Notes: generated by a model from the sequence alone, not told the origin. Positions 10,065-18,176 are shown, numbered from the stretch's first letter. The stretch is DNA of 64,000 nt from Burkholderia anthina (GCF_001547525.1 NZ_LNJP01000003.1:248001-312000); one strand, 5' to 3'. Program-made: numbers and translations.

Positions 10065-10581
10065 CGCCGTGCTCCGGCGCGCGTTGCAGCGCATAGCGGA
10101 AATCGCAGCGCTTGCCGCCCTGCATGATCGTGCTGGTGCGCGTGAGCACGATGTCCGGCGCGTAACCCTGGATGAAATAGCTGTCGCGCGCGCAGCTCAG
10201 CAGGTGGCCGATCTCGCCAAGCCCCATCGCGTGATACATCTCGGCGTAGCTGCAGCGATGCACGTCGTAGTCGTAGTGCGCGTCGTCCGCGCGCCGCACC
10301 TCGACGTCGAGCGCATCGTCCTTCTCCCACAGCACCTGCAGCGCGATGAACGACTTCACGCTCGTGCCGTCCGGCTCCTGCGCGGCGAACGTACGGCCCG
10401 CATCGACGGCCGCGCCGCGCACGGCTTCGGCGATCACGGCCTGCGCGCGCTCGGCGCCGAACTCGCGCTTCATGATCTCGTAGATCGGCTTGATGATTTC
10501 CGCTTCGATGCGGCGCCGCGCGAGAATCCCGAGGCGTGTGTCCTCGGGTGCGGCGGCGGATGTCGGGTTCGCTTCGGTCAT
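10057..10581 (-). CDS. L-2-amino-thiazoline-4-carboxylate (ATC) hydrolase-like protein
   Basis: 174 residues, ATG at 10581. The middle and C-terminal part (HRCSYAEMYHAMGLGEIGH, then LLSCARDSYFIQGYAPD) carries conserved Cys, His and acidic residues that I associate with the ATC hydrolase family. There is no signal peptide, so it is probably cytoplasmic. Family members open the thiazoline ring of ATC to N-carbamoyl-L-cysteine. The gene lies between a periplasmic binding protein and an N-carbamoyl-amino-acid hydrolase, which fits an uptake, ring-opening, decarbamoylation sequence. The true substrate could be another small ring compound. Confidence 0.6.
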   Translation of the reverse strand: MTEANPTSAAAPEDTRLGILARRRIEAEIIKPIYEIMKREFGAERAQAVIAEAVRGAAVDAGRTFAAQEPDGTSVKSFIALQVLWEKDDALDVEVRRADDAHYDYDVHRCSYAEMYHAMGLGEIGHLLSCARDSYFIQGYAPDIVLTRTSTIMQGGKRCDFRYALQRAPEHGDA

Positions 10582-10606
10582 GGGGATCGTCCTGATCGTT
10601 TTATCG

Positions 10607-11770
10607 TTACTTGACGGCGGTACGCGAGCCGCCGAGCACGTCGACGACGGCCCACTTGCCGCCGCGCACCTGGTAGATCGTGAAGGCCGGGTCCTTCAGG
10701 TTGCCTTCGGCGTCGAATGCGATGCGCCCCGTCACGCCGGGCCGGTCGATCGCGCGAACGGCCGCGACGAGCTTCGCCGGCTGGGTCGTGCCGGCCTTCT
10801 GCGCGGCCGCGATCAGCGTGGCGGCCGCGTCGTACGCGAACGGCGCATGTAGCTCGATCGGCGCGTGATAGCGCGCCTGGTATTGCGCATCGAACGTCTT
10901 GCCGCCCGGCATCCGGTCGAGCGGCAGGCCCGGTTCGAGCGCCGTCACGCCGTCGCCGTCCTTGCCGGCGAGCGACAGGAAGGTCTGGCTCACGAAGCCG
11001 CCCGCGCCGAGCAGCGGCGCGTTCACGCCGAGCTGGCGCATCCGGCGCGCGATCGGCGCGGCCTGCGCGTCGAGGCCGCCGAAGAATACGAGGTCCGCGC
11101 GCTTGCCCTTGATCGCGGTCAGCACGCCGCTGAAATCGGTGGTCTTGTCGTTCACGTACTGGCGATCGACGATCGTGCCGCCGTTCGCCTGCACGCCCTG
11201 GATGAACTGGTCGGCCAGCCCCGCGCCGAACGACGTGCGATCGTCGATCACCGCGATGCGCGTGGCCTTCAGCGTCTTCACCGCGTACGCACCGGTGAAG
11301 CGGCCGCCCGCATCGTCGTGACCCATGATGCGCAACGCCGTCGCGTAGCCCTGCTGCGTGTATTGATGGCCGGTGGAGGCCGGCGCGATCTGCGGAATGC
11401 CCGCATCGCGGTACACGCGCGACGCCGGCACGCTGCAGCCCGTGTTCCAGTGACCGACGACGCCGATCACGTGCTGGTCGACGAGTTGCTGCGCGACCGC
11501 GACGGCCGTACGCGGATCGGACTGGTCGTCGGCCGCGACGAGCTTGTAGACGACCGGCTTGCCGCCGATGGTTGGATGCTTGGCGTTCGCGTCGTCGATC
11601 GCGAGTTGCGCGCCGTTCTGCAAATCCTTGCCGATTCGCGCGGACGGGCCGGTGAGCGGCGCGGCGAGGCCGATCAGGACCGTCTGCGCGGACTGCGCGA
11701 ACGCGGGAACGGCGGCGACGAGAGCGGCCGCGGAGAAGGCGAGACTGGCGGAGAGGAAAGCGATTTTCAT
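10607..11770 (-). CDS. Branched-chain-amino-acid-type ABC transporter substrate-binding protein
   Basis: 387 residues. The start at 11770 gives a textbook signal peptide (MKIAFLSASLAFSAAALVAA..AFAQ). An upstream in-frame start at 11845 would add an implausible hydrophobic leader. The type I periplasmic binding fold is clear: VLIGLAAPLTGPSARIGKD at the start, GVVGHWNTGCSVPAS and PQIAPASTG in the first lobe, and ITVIDD-type strands in the second. This is the LivJ/LivK group. No permease or ATPase gene is linked, so it must share a transporter or act as a sensor partner. First gene of the leftward operon, 25 bp ahead of the ATC-hydrolase-like gene. Confidence 0.9.
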   Translation of the reverse strand: MKIAFLSASLAFSAAALVAAVPAFAQSAQTVLIGLAAPLTGPSARIGKDLQNGAQLAIDDANAKHPTIGGKPVVYKLVAADDQSDPRTAVAVAQQLVDQHVIGVVGHWNTGCSVPASRVYRDAGIPQIAPASTGHQYTQQGYATALRIMGHDDAGGRFTGAYAVKTLKATRIAVIDDRTSFGAGLADQFIQGVQANGGTIVDRQYVNDKTTDFSGVLTAIKGKRADLVFFGGLDAQAAPIARRMRQLGVNAPLLGAGGFVSQTFLSLAGKDGDGVTALEPGLPLDRMPGGKTFDAQYQARYHAPIELHAPFAYDAAATLIAAAQKAGTTQPAKLVAAVRAIDRPGVTGRIAFDAEGNLKDPAFTIYQVRGGKWAVVDVLGGSRTAVK

Positions 11771-11949
11771 GTGCGAGGGATCGGTGAATCGAATCATAAA
11801 CATGAAAAATATTAAATATTCAACCACCAAACCCCAAATACCCAATTGTTGGATGCTTATACCGTTCTCGACACATTACCGTATGCCGCTGTAAATACAG
11901 GATATTTTTGTGTTGTCGCTTACCCTGATTTTTCGATAAAATTCGATAC
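11771..11949. promoter_or_regulatory. Divergent AT-rich control region between binding protein and LysR
   Basis: 179 bp between divergent genes and clearly richer in A+T than the coding DNA around it. The 13-mer ACATGAAAAATAT occurs twice in the same direction, at 11800-11812 and at 11948-11960, where it includes the LysR start codon. The first copy runs into an AATATTAAATATT near-palindrome. LysR proteins usually bind such divergent regions; the exact operator was not identified. Confidence 0.45.
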
Positions 11950-12846
11950 ATGAAAAATATCGAACAATTGCCGAACGATCCGCCGCTGCGCGCGGTGCGT
12001 GCGTTCGAAGCGTTCGCGCGTCTGGGCTCCGTCACCGCGGCGGCGGGCGAACTGGACATCACGCCGTCGGCGGTCAGCCATCAGCTGCAACTGCTCGAAG
12101 CGTTCATCCAGACGCCGCTGACGGTGCGCGAAGGCCGGCTGCTCGCGCTCACCGACGAGGGGCGCGACTACTACCGGTCGATCAGCGCGGCCTTCTCGGT
12201 GCTGCGCAGCGCGACGCGCTTCGTGCGCGACCGTTCGTCGCTGCGCCAGATCACCGTCAGCCTGATTCCGCTGCTCGGCATCGGCTGGTTCATTCCCCGG
12301 CTGCATGCGTTCCTGGCCGACAACACCGATGTCGACGTCACGGTGCTGTACGCGCATCACCGCAACTACCGAAGCGATGCATCGGACCTGTCGATCCGCT
12401 TCGGCACCGGCGACTGGCCCGGCTACCGCTGCGAGCGGCTGCTGCCGGGCGCGATGGTGCCGATGTGCAGCCCGTCGTTCCTGAAGCGTCACGGGCCGTT
12501 CCGCACGCCGGCCGATCTCGCGCGCGCGCCGCTCGTGCACGACGAGGATCGCAGCACGTGGGTCAACTGGCTGCAGGGCGCCGGCGTGCGGCACGTGTCG
12601 CATGCGGTGGGGCCGATGTTCGAGGATGGCCAGCTCACGCTGAGCGCGGCGCGCGCGGACCTCGGCGCCGCGCTGCTGCGCGCGCCGCTGGTCCAGCGCG
12701 AACTGGCGAACGGCGAACTCGTGCAACTGTTCGACCATGCGCTCGACGACGGGCGCGACTACTACCTGTGCACGCGCGAGGACGCGGACATGCCGGACGG
12801 GGCGCGGCGGCTGGCGGAATGGTTGAGGAAGATGGCGGGGATTTGA
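11950..12846 (+). CDS. LysR-family regulator (GcvA-like)
   Basis: 298 residues. The N-terminal winged helix-turn-helix (about 12-70) is clear: LRAVRAFEAFARLGSVTAAAGELDITPSAVSHQ in shorter words, with the typical SAVSHQLQ recognition helix. The rest is the periplasmic-binding-like effector domain, with QITVSLIPLLGIGWFIPRL starting it. The gene is divergent from the binding-protein/ATC-hydrolase operon, so that operon is its likely target; glycine-cleavage-type regulators (GcvA) share this sequence style. The ATG lies within an AT-rich stretch and there is no strong Shine-Dalgarno sequence. Confidence 0.9.
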   Translation: MKNIEQLPNDPPLRAVRAFEAFARLGSVTAAAGELDITPSAVSHQLQLLEAFIQTPLTVREGRLLALTDEGRDYYRSISAAFSVLRSATRFVRDRSSLRQITVSLIPLLGIGWFIPRLHAFLADNTDVDVTVLYAHHRNYRSDASDLSIRFGTGDWPGYRCERLLPGAMVPMCSPSFLKRHGPFRTPADLARAPLVHDEDRSTWVNWLQGAGVRHVSHAVGPMFEDGQLTLSAARADLGAALLRAPLVQRELANGELVQLFDHALDDGRDYYLCTREDADMPDGARRLAEWLRKMAGI

Positions 12847-12881
12847 GCGGGGGCTCCTTGCAGCGTCGTCCTGCCGGGGCC

Positions 12882-12925
12882 TTGCATACTTTTAAGTATG
12901 CATATATGATATGCATATCATATAT
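12882..12925 (+). promoter_or_regulatory. Toxin-antitoxin promoter embedded in two palindromes
   Basis: A sigma-70-like promoter is seen: TTGCAT at 12882-12887, 17-bp spacer, TATGAT at 12905-12910. It is overlaid by two dyads: GCATACTT/AAGTATGC arms with a TT centre (12884-12901), and a perfect 24-bp palindrome (12902-12925) centred on GC at 12913-12914. CGGAGG (12926-12931) is the ribosome site for the antitoxin. Ribbon-helix-helix antitoxins typically bind such repeats and repress their own operon, so autoregulation is the obvious reading. Confidence 0.8.
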
Positions 12926-12936
12926 CGGAGGTTACC

Positions 12937-13155
12937 ATGGGTCGGATTCTGGTCGATCTGTCGGATGGCCAACTAGACGCATTGGCCGTCATCGTCGAGA
13001 CTCAACACCGTCCCCGCGCCGCCATCATTCGTGACGCGATCGACGCCTACATTGCCCTGAACAAGCCCCGGCTTGCCGACGACGTCTTCGGTCTCTGGAA
13101 AAATCGCACGATCGATGGGCTCGCCTATCAAGAGGAATTGCGCTCGGAATGGTAA
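12937..13155 (+). CDS. Ribbon-helix-helix (CopG-like) antitoxin
   Basis: 72 residues, ATG preceded at the right distance by CGGAGG. The N-terminal half reads as a short beta-strand (RILVDLSD) followed by two helices containing RPRAAIIRDAIDAYI, the ribbon-helix-helix DNA-binding pattern. The C-terminal tail, with FGLWKNRTIDGLAYQEELR, is the kind of segment that wraps the toxin in PIN-domain pairs. The gene overlaps the toxin start by 7 bp, as in vapBC-type operons. Expected to neutralise the toxin and repress the palindromic promoter. Confidence 0.85.
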   Translation: MGRILVDLSDGQLDALAVIVETQHRPRAAIIRDAIDAYIALNKPRLADDVFGLWKNRTIDGLAYQEELRSEW

Positions 13156-13514
13156 AAGCCCTTTTCGACACCAACATCCTGATCGATTATCTGGGCGGCG
13201 TGGAATCCGCCCGTGCGGAGTTAGGCCGCTACGACTATCGCGCAATCAGCATGATCACGTGGATGGAAATCCTCGCCGGGGCGTCCGCAAGGGACGAGGC
13301 ACCCATCCGTGCATGGCTCTCGTCGTTCGACGTCATTGCACTCGACAGCACGGTTGCAAATCGCGCGGTGACGATTCGCGAGGACCGCCGGATACGCCTG
13401 CCCGACGCGATCGTGTGGGCATCGGCGCAAGTGAACGGTCTGCTGCTCGTATCGCGCAACACGAAGGACTTTCCCGCCTCCGAACCCGGCGTTCGCGTGC
13501 CGTATCAGATCTAA
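13149..13514 (+). CDS. PIN-domain toxin (VapC-like ribonuclease)
   Basis: 121 residues. The acidic metal-binding residues of PIN nucleases are present: Asp7 (LFDTNILID), Glu40 (TWMEILAG), Asp86 (RLPDAIVWA) and Asp107 (SRNTKDF). VapC-family toxins cut tRNA or rRNA when freed from the antitoxin. The start overlaps the antitoxin stop, so the two are translationally coupled. All four acidic positions are retained, so the toxin looks functional. The pair sits as a small self-contained module between a LysR gene and ahpC. Confidence 0.88.
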   Translation: MVKALFDTNILIDYLGGVESARAELGRYDYRAISMITWMEILAGASARDEAPIRAWLSSFDVIALDSTVANRAVTIREDRRIRLPDAIVWASAQVNGLLLVSRNTKDFPASEPGVRVPYQI

Positions 13515-13636
13515 GCCGGCGTACGCCCAGCGCATACGCCTTCCCAGCACGTTCCCCGACCCCGCCTCATGCCGAGCGGGCGCCCGCATCAACGCCCTCC
13601 GCTCTCCCTCCCCACCCAATCAAGGGCCGGAAGCAG

Positions 13637-13673
13637 ATAGAAAATCCCGATGCCCCGGATTGAAACAAGCAAT
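13637..13673 (+). promoter_or_regulatory. OxyR-like operator upstream of ahpC
   Basis: Four half-sites with exact OxyR spacing are seen: ATAG (13637-13640), N7, CGAT (13648-13651), N7, ATTG (13659-13662), N7, CAAT (13670-13673). The known tetrameric OxyR site is ATAG-N7-CTAT-N7-ATAG-N7-CTAT. The second dyad is a perfect ATTG/CAAT inverted pair. It ends directly at the -35 of the promoter that follows, the usual place for an activator. Confidence 0.65.
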
Positions 13674-13702
13674 TTCACAAACACAGGGTGAACCCGGATA
13701 CT
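13674..13702 (+). promoter_or_regulatory. ahpC promoter
   Basis: TTCACA (13674-13679), a 17-bp spacer and GATACT (13697-13702) form a moderate sigma-70 promoter that would start transcription near 13709. The weak -35 abutting the OxyR-like site fits an activator-dependent promoter. AAGGA (13730-13734) is the ribosome site for ahpC. Confidence 0.6.
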
Positions 13703-13743
13703 GGCAACACTCCACTCACCACTGACAAAAAGGAATTACCCAG

Positions 13744-14307
13744 ATGCCGATCATCAACACCCAAATCAAGCCGTTCAAGGCAACCGCTTACCACAACGGC
13801 GAATTCGTGCCCGTCTCGGAAGAGAACTTCAAGGGCAAATGGTCCGTCGTCGTGTTCTACCCGGCCGACTTCACGTTCGTCTGCCCGACCGAGCTGGGCG
13901 ACCTCGCCGACCGTTACGCGGAATTCCAGAAGCTGGGTGTCGAAATCTACGGCGTGTCGACCGACACGCACTTCACGCACAAGGCATGGCACGACACGTC
14001 GGACACGATCGCCAAGATCAAGTACCCGCTGGTCGGCGACCCGACGCTCACGCTGTCGCGCAACTTCGACGTGCTGATCGAGGAAGAAGGGATGGCGCTG
14101 CGCGGCACGTTCGTGATCAACCCGGAAGGCGAGATCAAGCTGTGCGAAATCCACGACAACGGCATCGGCCGCGACGCAGGCGAACTGCTGCGCAAGGTGC
14201 AAGCCGCGCAATACATCGCGGCGCATCCGGGTGAAGTGTGCCCGGCCAAGTGGACGCCGGGTGCGGAAACGCTGACCCCGTCGCTCGACCTGATCGGCAA
14301 GATCTGA
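13744..14307 (+). CDS. ahpC: Alkyl hydroperoxide reductase subunit C (2-Cys peroxiredoxin)
   Basis: 187 residues, the standard length. The peroxidatic Cys47 lies in FVCPTE and the resolving Cys166 in GEVCPAKW; the Thr/Arg residues of the active-site pocket are in place. This is the AhpC1 type that is reduced by AhpF rather than by AhpD. It detoxifies hydrogen peroxide, organic peroxides and peroxynitrite in the cytoplasm. It is followed by ahpF after a GC-rich hairpin, and preceded by an OxyR-like site, so induction by peroxide is expected. Confidence 0.97.
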   Translation: MPIINTQIKPFKATAYHNGEFVPVSEENFKGKWSVVVFYPADFTFVCPTELGDLADRYAEFQKLGVEIYGVSTDTHFTHKAWHDTSDTIAKIKYPLVGDPTLTLSRNFDVLIEEEGMALRGTFVINPEGEIKLCEIHDNGIGRDAGELLRKVQAAQYIAAHPGEVCPAKWTPGAETLTPSLDLIGKI

Positions 14308-14316
14308 CGACCGCTC

Positions 14317-14340
14317 CGCGCGCCTCGCCCGAGGCGCGCG
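14317..14340 (+). other. Stem-loop between ahpC and ahpF
   Basis: Perfect 11-bp arms CGCGCGCCTCG (14317-14327) and CGAGGCGCGCG (14330-14340) separated by CC. No U-run follows, so it is not a strong terminator. Such a hairpin could stabilise the ahpC message or lower read-through into ahpF, giving the higher AhpC level usually needed. Confidence 0.6.
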
Positions 14341-14424
14341 ACGGCGGGCCCTGCATCGCGCGGCCCGCCCCTCCTCCGGCACGACGTGCCCGACCAGCAT
14401 AATCAATACGGAATCCGAAACGCC

Positions 14425-16026
14425 ATGCTCGACGCCAATCTCAAGAATCAACTGAAAGCGTACCTCGAAAAGATCACGCGTCCGATCGAACTCGTCGCCT
14501 CGCTCGACGACAGCGCGAAATCGCAGGAACTGCTGGCGCTGCTGAACGAGATTGCGTCGCTGACGGATCGCGTGACCGTGACCGAACGCCGCGACGACGC
14601 CGAGCGCAAGCCGTCGTTCTCGATCGGCGAACCCGGCAAGCCGGCCGGCATCCGCTTCGCCGGCATCCCGATGGGCCATGAATTCACGTCGCTCGTGCTC
14701 GCCTTGCTGCAAACGGGCGGCCATCCGATCAAGCTCGACGACGACGTGATCGAACAGATTCGCGCGCTCGACGGCGACTACGCATTCGAAACGTATTTCT
14801 CGCTGTCGTGCCAGAACTGCCCGGAAGTCGTGCAGGCGCTGAACGTGATGTCGCTGATCAACCCGCGCATCCGCCACGTCGCGATCGACGGCGCGCTGTT
14901 CCAGGATGAAGTCGAGTCGCGCCAGATCATGGCCGTGCCGACGATGTTCCTGAACGGGGCCTCGTTCGGCCAGGGCCGCAGCAGCGTGAAGGAAATCCTC
15001 GCGAAGCTCGATACGGGCGCCGGCGAACGCGCGGCGAAGTCGCTCGAGAACAAGCCGGTGTTCGACACGCTGATCGTCGGCGGCGGCCCCGCGGGCGCCG
15101 CCGCGGCGATCTACTCGGCCCGCAAGGGCATCGCGACGGGTGTGGTCGCCGAGCGTTTCGGCGGCCAGGTGCTGGACACGATGGCGATCGAGAATTTCGT
15201 GTCGGTGCAGGAAACCGAAGGGCCGAAGTTTGCGACCGCGCTCGAACAGCACGTGAAGCAGTACGACGTCGACATCATGGACGTGCAGCGCGCCGACGCG
15301 CTGATTCCGGGCGACGTGCATCAGATCCGTCTCGCGAACGGCGCGGTGCTGAAGGCGAAGACGATCATCCTCGCGACCGGCGCACGCTGGCGCGAAATCA
15401 ACGTGCCGGGCGAGCGCGAATACCGCAACCGCGGGGTCGCGTACTGCCCGCACTGCGACGGCCCGCTGTTCAAGGGCAAGCGTGTCGCGGTGGTCGGCGG
15501 CGGCAACTCGGGCGTCGAGGCGGCGATCGACCTCGCCGGCATCGTGAAGGAAGTCACGCTGATCGAATTCGGCGCGCAGCTGCGCGCGGACGAAGTGCTG
15601 CAGCGCAAGCTGCGCAGCCTGCCGAACGTGACGATCGTCACGCAGGCGCAGACGACCGAGCTGACCGGCGACGGCAGCAAGCTGAACGGGCTCGTCTACA
15701 AGGATCTGCGCTCGGGCGACACGCAGCGCATCGATCTCGAAGGCGTGTTCGTGCAGATCGGCCTCGTGCCGAACACCGAATGGCTGAAAGGCACGGTCGA
15801 GCTGTCGAAGCACGGCGAGATCGTCGTCGATGCGCGCGGCGCGACGTCGGTGCCGGGCGTGTTCGCGGCCGGCGACGTGACGACGGTACCGTTCAAGCAG
15901 ATCGTGATCGCGGTCGGCGAAGGCGCGAAGGCGTCGCTCGGCGCGTTCGACCACCTGATCCGGCACGACGTGGCGGCGCCGGTCGCAACCGCGCAGCCGA
16001 AGGCCGAAGAAGCGGTCGCCGCCTGA
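14425..16026 (+). CDS. ahpF: Alkyl hydroperoxide reductase subunit F
   Basis: 533 residues. The start at 14425 ([10 protein letters not shown]) matches the family; an in-frame ATG 39 bp earlier would add an unlikely tail. Domains: an N-terminal tandem thioredoxin-like region with the CQNC redox pair (129-132), an FAD site GGGPAG (219-224), an NADH site GGGNSG (about 358-363) and the CPHC redox pair (341-344). AhpF passes electrons from NADH through FAD and the two disulfides to AhpC. It is the second gene of the operon and is followed by a strong intrinsic terminator. Confidence 0.97.
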   Translation: MLDANLKNQLKAYLEKITRPIELVASLDDSAKSQELLALLNEIASLTDRVTVTERRDDAERKPSFSIGEPGKPAGIRFAGIPMGHEFTSLVLALLQTGGHPIKLDDDVIEQIRALDGDYAFETYFSLSCQNCPEVVQALNVMSLINPRIRHVAIDGALFQDEVESRQIMAVPTMFLNGASFGQGRSSVKEILAKLDTGAGERAAKSLENKPVFDTLIVGGGPAGAAAAIYSARKGIATGVVAERFGGQVLDTMAIENFVSVQETEGPKFATALEQHVKQYDVDIMDVQRADALIPGDVHQIRLANGAVLKAKTIILATGARWREINVPGEREYRNRGVAYCPHCDGPLFKGKRVAVVGGGNSGVEAAIDLAGIVKEVTLIEFGAQLRADEVLQRKLRSLPNVTIVTQAQTTELTGDGSKLNGLVYKDLRSGDTQRIDLEGVFVQIGLVPNTEWLKGTVELSKHGEIVVDARGATSVPGVFAAGDVTTVPFKQIVIAVGEGAKASLGAFDHLIRHDVAAPVATAQPKAEEAVAA

Positions 16027-16064
16027 CGCACGTCAGCCCGACGACATCAAGGTTTGTCTCTCTT

Positions 16065-16102
16065 GGCCCCGCATGCCTTGGTCGGCGTGCGGGGCCCTTT
16101 TT
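16065..16102 (+). terminator. Intrinsic terminator after ahpF
   Basis: A 13-bp stem, GGCCCCGCATGCC (16065-16077) with GGCGTGCGGGGCC (16084-16096), contains one G-T wobble and a 6-base loop, followed by CTTTTT. It also lies just beyond the 3' end of the leftward gene that stops at 16122, so it may act in both directions. Confidence 0.85.
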
Positions 16103-16121
16103 ATGCCGAAAACGCGCGCGG

Positions 16122-16910
16122 TTACTTGGTTGCGGCCGAGCCGACGTCCGCCGGCGCAGGCGCCGTCGACTTGAAACTGCTCGACTGCCTGACCAGTTGC
16201 TCGGTCATCGCGGCGGCCACCGGATTTGCGCCGGACGACGCACCGCCTTGCCGGTACGAACCGGTGCTCGCCGGCATCGACTGCATCGATGACGTCGACG
16301 GCGGCGGCAGCGACGGATCGAGCTTCGCCGATTCCCTGACGAGCGCGGCCGTCTCCGGCGTTTCGGATTTCGTCGCGGCCGGCCGCGCGGCGGCCGCATG
16401 GCGTTCGAGGCCGTCGCGCTTGCGCGGCGCGCGCTGCGTGACCTGCGCGGGTGCGGTTGACTGAGCCGACTGAGCCGACTGAGGGGGCTTGGCGGCCGGC
16501 GCGGGGGTCGAATCCTGCGCATCCACCGTCACGACGTTGACTTTCGGCGGCGGTGCGGCCGGCTTCGTCACCGGCTGCGGCTTGTCGCTGACGACCGGAA
16601 TCGCGGGAACCGGCGCAGGCGCGGCGCCGACGCGTGCGGTTGCAGCAGGCGCGGGTGTGGGTTCGGGAAGCGACGGCGCGGCCGGCGCCTGCTTCGGCGC
16701 CGTCGTGGCAGCCGGTGCGGGCGGCGCGATCGCGCCCTGCACCGCGTGATCGTTGCCCGCGGGCGCCGACGCAACGGGTGCGGCCGCGTCGCCGATGCCG
16801 GCGTCTTCGATCGCACGGTGGTCCGCGCGCAGCAGCATCACGTACGCGGTGCCGGCCGCGGCGACCAGGAGCCCGCCGGCGATCATCATGGTCTTACGGG
16901 TACTCGTCAT
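16122..16910 (-). CDS. Membrane-anchored Pro/Ala-rich protein of unknown function
   Basis: 262 residues. A short basic start is followed by one hydrophobic helix (about 9-27: MIAGGLLVAAAGTAYVMLL) acting as a membrane anchor. Everything after it is low-complexity, rich in Pro, Ala, Ser and Thr, with a patch of SAQ repeats (encoded by a 9-bp tandem repeat) and a basic RAPRKRDGLERH section. The C-terminal 50 residues, with SYRQGGASSG, are less biased. The composition resembles TonB-type or FtsN-type periplasmic linkers, but no recognised domain is visible. I do not assign a function. Confidence 0.7.
   Translation of the reverse strand: MTSTRKTMMIAGGLLVAAAGTAYVMLLRADHRAIEDAGIGDAAAPVASAPAGNDHAVQGAIAPPAPAATTAPKQAPAAPSLPEPTPAPAATARVGAAPAPVPAIPVVSDKPQPVTKPAAPPPKVNVVTVDAQDSTPAPAAKPPQSAQSAQSTAPAQVTQRAPRKRDGLERHAAAARPAATKSETPETAALVRESAKLDPSLPPPSTSSMQSMPASTGSYRQGGASSGANPVAAAMTEQLVRQSSSFKSTAPAPADVGSAATK
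16459..16483. repeat. 9-bp tandem repeat inside the Pro/Ala-rich gene
   Basis: The unit GACTGAGCC occurs at 16459-16467 and 16468-16476 and partly at 16477-16483. Read on the coding strand it gives the repeated S-A-Q tripeptide. As the unit is a multiple of three, slippage would change linker length without breaking the frame. Confidence 0.85.
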
Positions 16911-17069
16911 GCTTGCTCACCGATCATATCCATGTGAACAAGCCATCATACGCGGCCAGCGTCCGTTGATCCCGGACGAATACATTTGGTTGCATTGATC
17001 GCGGCCGAGGCCGTCGGCGCCCTGCCGTACGCCCTATCGTCAGACGGAAGAAACGCCCGCCGTCGCCCG

Positions 17070-17969
17070 TCAGATGCAGAAAATCGCGACTGCGATCCCG
17101 CCGAACAGCAGCCACTTGACGATGTAGTACACGGTGCGATTCCACGCCTTCAAGCGCTTGCCGGCGCGGCGAATCGCATACAGGTACCTGAACGCGCGAT
17201 TGAGCCCGCCCGTGCGATCGCCGGTTTCGTTCGGCGATGCGGCCGCGCGCATCAGCAGTTGCCCGAACGCATCGTTGATGCGCTGCGCCCAACGATATTT
17301 CATCGGGCGATCGATGTCGCAGAACAGGATCACGCGATCGTGCGCGGTGCGGTTTTCGGCCCAGTGCAGGTACGTCTCGTCGAACATCACGGCCTCGCCG
17401 TCGCGCCATGCATACGATTCGCCGTCGACGACGATCCGGCACGCGTCATCGTTCGGCGTATCGAGCCCGAGGTGGTAGCGCAGCGAGCCCGCATACGGAT
17501 CGCGATGCAGCCCGAGCTTCCCGCCCGGCGGCAACTGCGCGAACATCGCCGCCTTGATCGACGGAATCCGCGACAGGATCTCGACCGAACGCGGACACAA
17601 TGCCCGCGCGGACGGATGCGGCGCGTCGTACCACTTCAGGTAGAAACGCTTCCAGCCGTGGCGAAAGAACGAATTGAAACCGATGTCGTTGTACTCGCCC
17701 GACGCCTTGATCCGGCTCGCGTCGCGCAACGCGAGCGCTTCGCTGCGAAACGTGCGCCATTCGCGCTGCAGCACCGCGAGCTCCGGAAAGTGCCGCGTAT
17801 CGAGAAACGGCGTGGTCGGCACCGACGAGAACGCGTACGAAAAGCAGTTCAGCGGTGCGGTAAAGGTCGAGTGGTCGGATAGTTGCCTGAACAACCGGTG
17901 CCGAACCTTGCCGCGCCGATGCGTGTACACGACACACGCAATGAACACGATCAACAGGACCCAGCGCAT
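17070..17969 (-). CDS. lpxO: LpxO-type lipid A hydroxylase (aspartyl/asparaginyl beta-hydroxylase family)
   Basis: 299 residues. An N-terminal membrane helix (2-16) and a C-terminal hydrophobic helix (about 280-298) flank a Fe(II)/2-oxoglutarate dioxygenase core. The iron ligands are His155 and Asp157 in LHRDPYAGSLRYHLGL and His202 in TYLHWAEN; Arg212 or nearby in RVILFCDI would bind 2-oxoglutarate. LpxO adds a 2-hydroxyl to a lipid A acyl chain at the inner membrane, an envelope change linked to stress resistance. The phrase pattern matches Salmonella LpxO closely from memory. It stands alone with its own leader region. Confidence 0.88.
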   Translation of the reverse strand: MRWVLLIVFIACVVYTHRRGKVRHRLFRQLSDHSTFTAPLNCFSYAFSSVPTTPFLDTRHFPELAVLQREWRTFRSEALALRDASRIKASGEYNDIGFNSFFRHGWKRFYLKWYDAPHPSARALCPRSVEILSRIPSIKAAMFAQLPPGGKLGLHRDPYAGSLRYHLGLDTPNDDACRIVVDGESYAWRDGEAVMFDETYLHWAENRTAHDRVILFCDIDRPMKYRWAQRINDAFGQLLMRAAASPNETGDRTGGLNRAFRYLYAIRRAGKRLKAWNRTVYYIVKWLLFGGIAVAIFCI

Positions 17970-18096
17970 CGATATTTCCCCCGTAAGCTGTTTGCCGAAA
18001 TTCTAGGGAGGGGAAAAATTTCCTGCTCTGACGGGTAGGTCGTGCTGTGTACGCCTTAAAACACGCCGAAGTCGCGAAACGATTCGTGCCGAAACG

Positions 18097-18126
18097 CCGA
18101 AAAGCCCGCGCGTACGTGCTTTTCGG
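18097..18126 (-). terminator. Terminator-like hairpin after the CMD-family gene
   Basis: Perfect 9-bp arms CCGAAAAGC (18097-18105) and GCTTTTCGG (18118-18126) with a 12-base GC-rich loop. The TTTT lies within the stem, as in many beta-proteobacterial terminators. It is placed about 50 bp beyond the leftward stop at 18177. Confidence 0.6.
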
Positions 18127-18176
18127 GCCATCCGGGCGCGCGTGCGGCATGCTGCCGCCGCACGCGCCGGCAGCGA

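Noticed and set aside
13675..15966. 763-codon minus-strand open frame opposite ahpC/ahpF
   Set aside because: It is a shadow of two certain genes with compositionally biased translation and no ribosome site.
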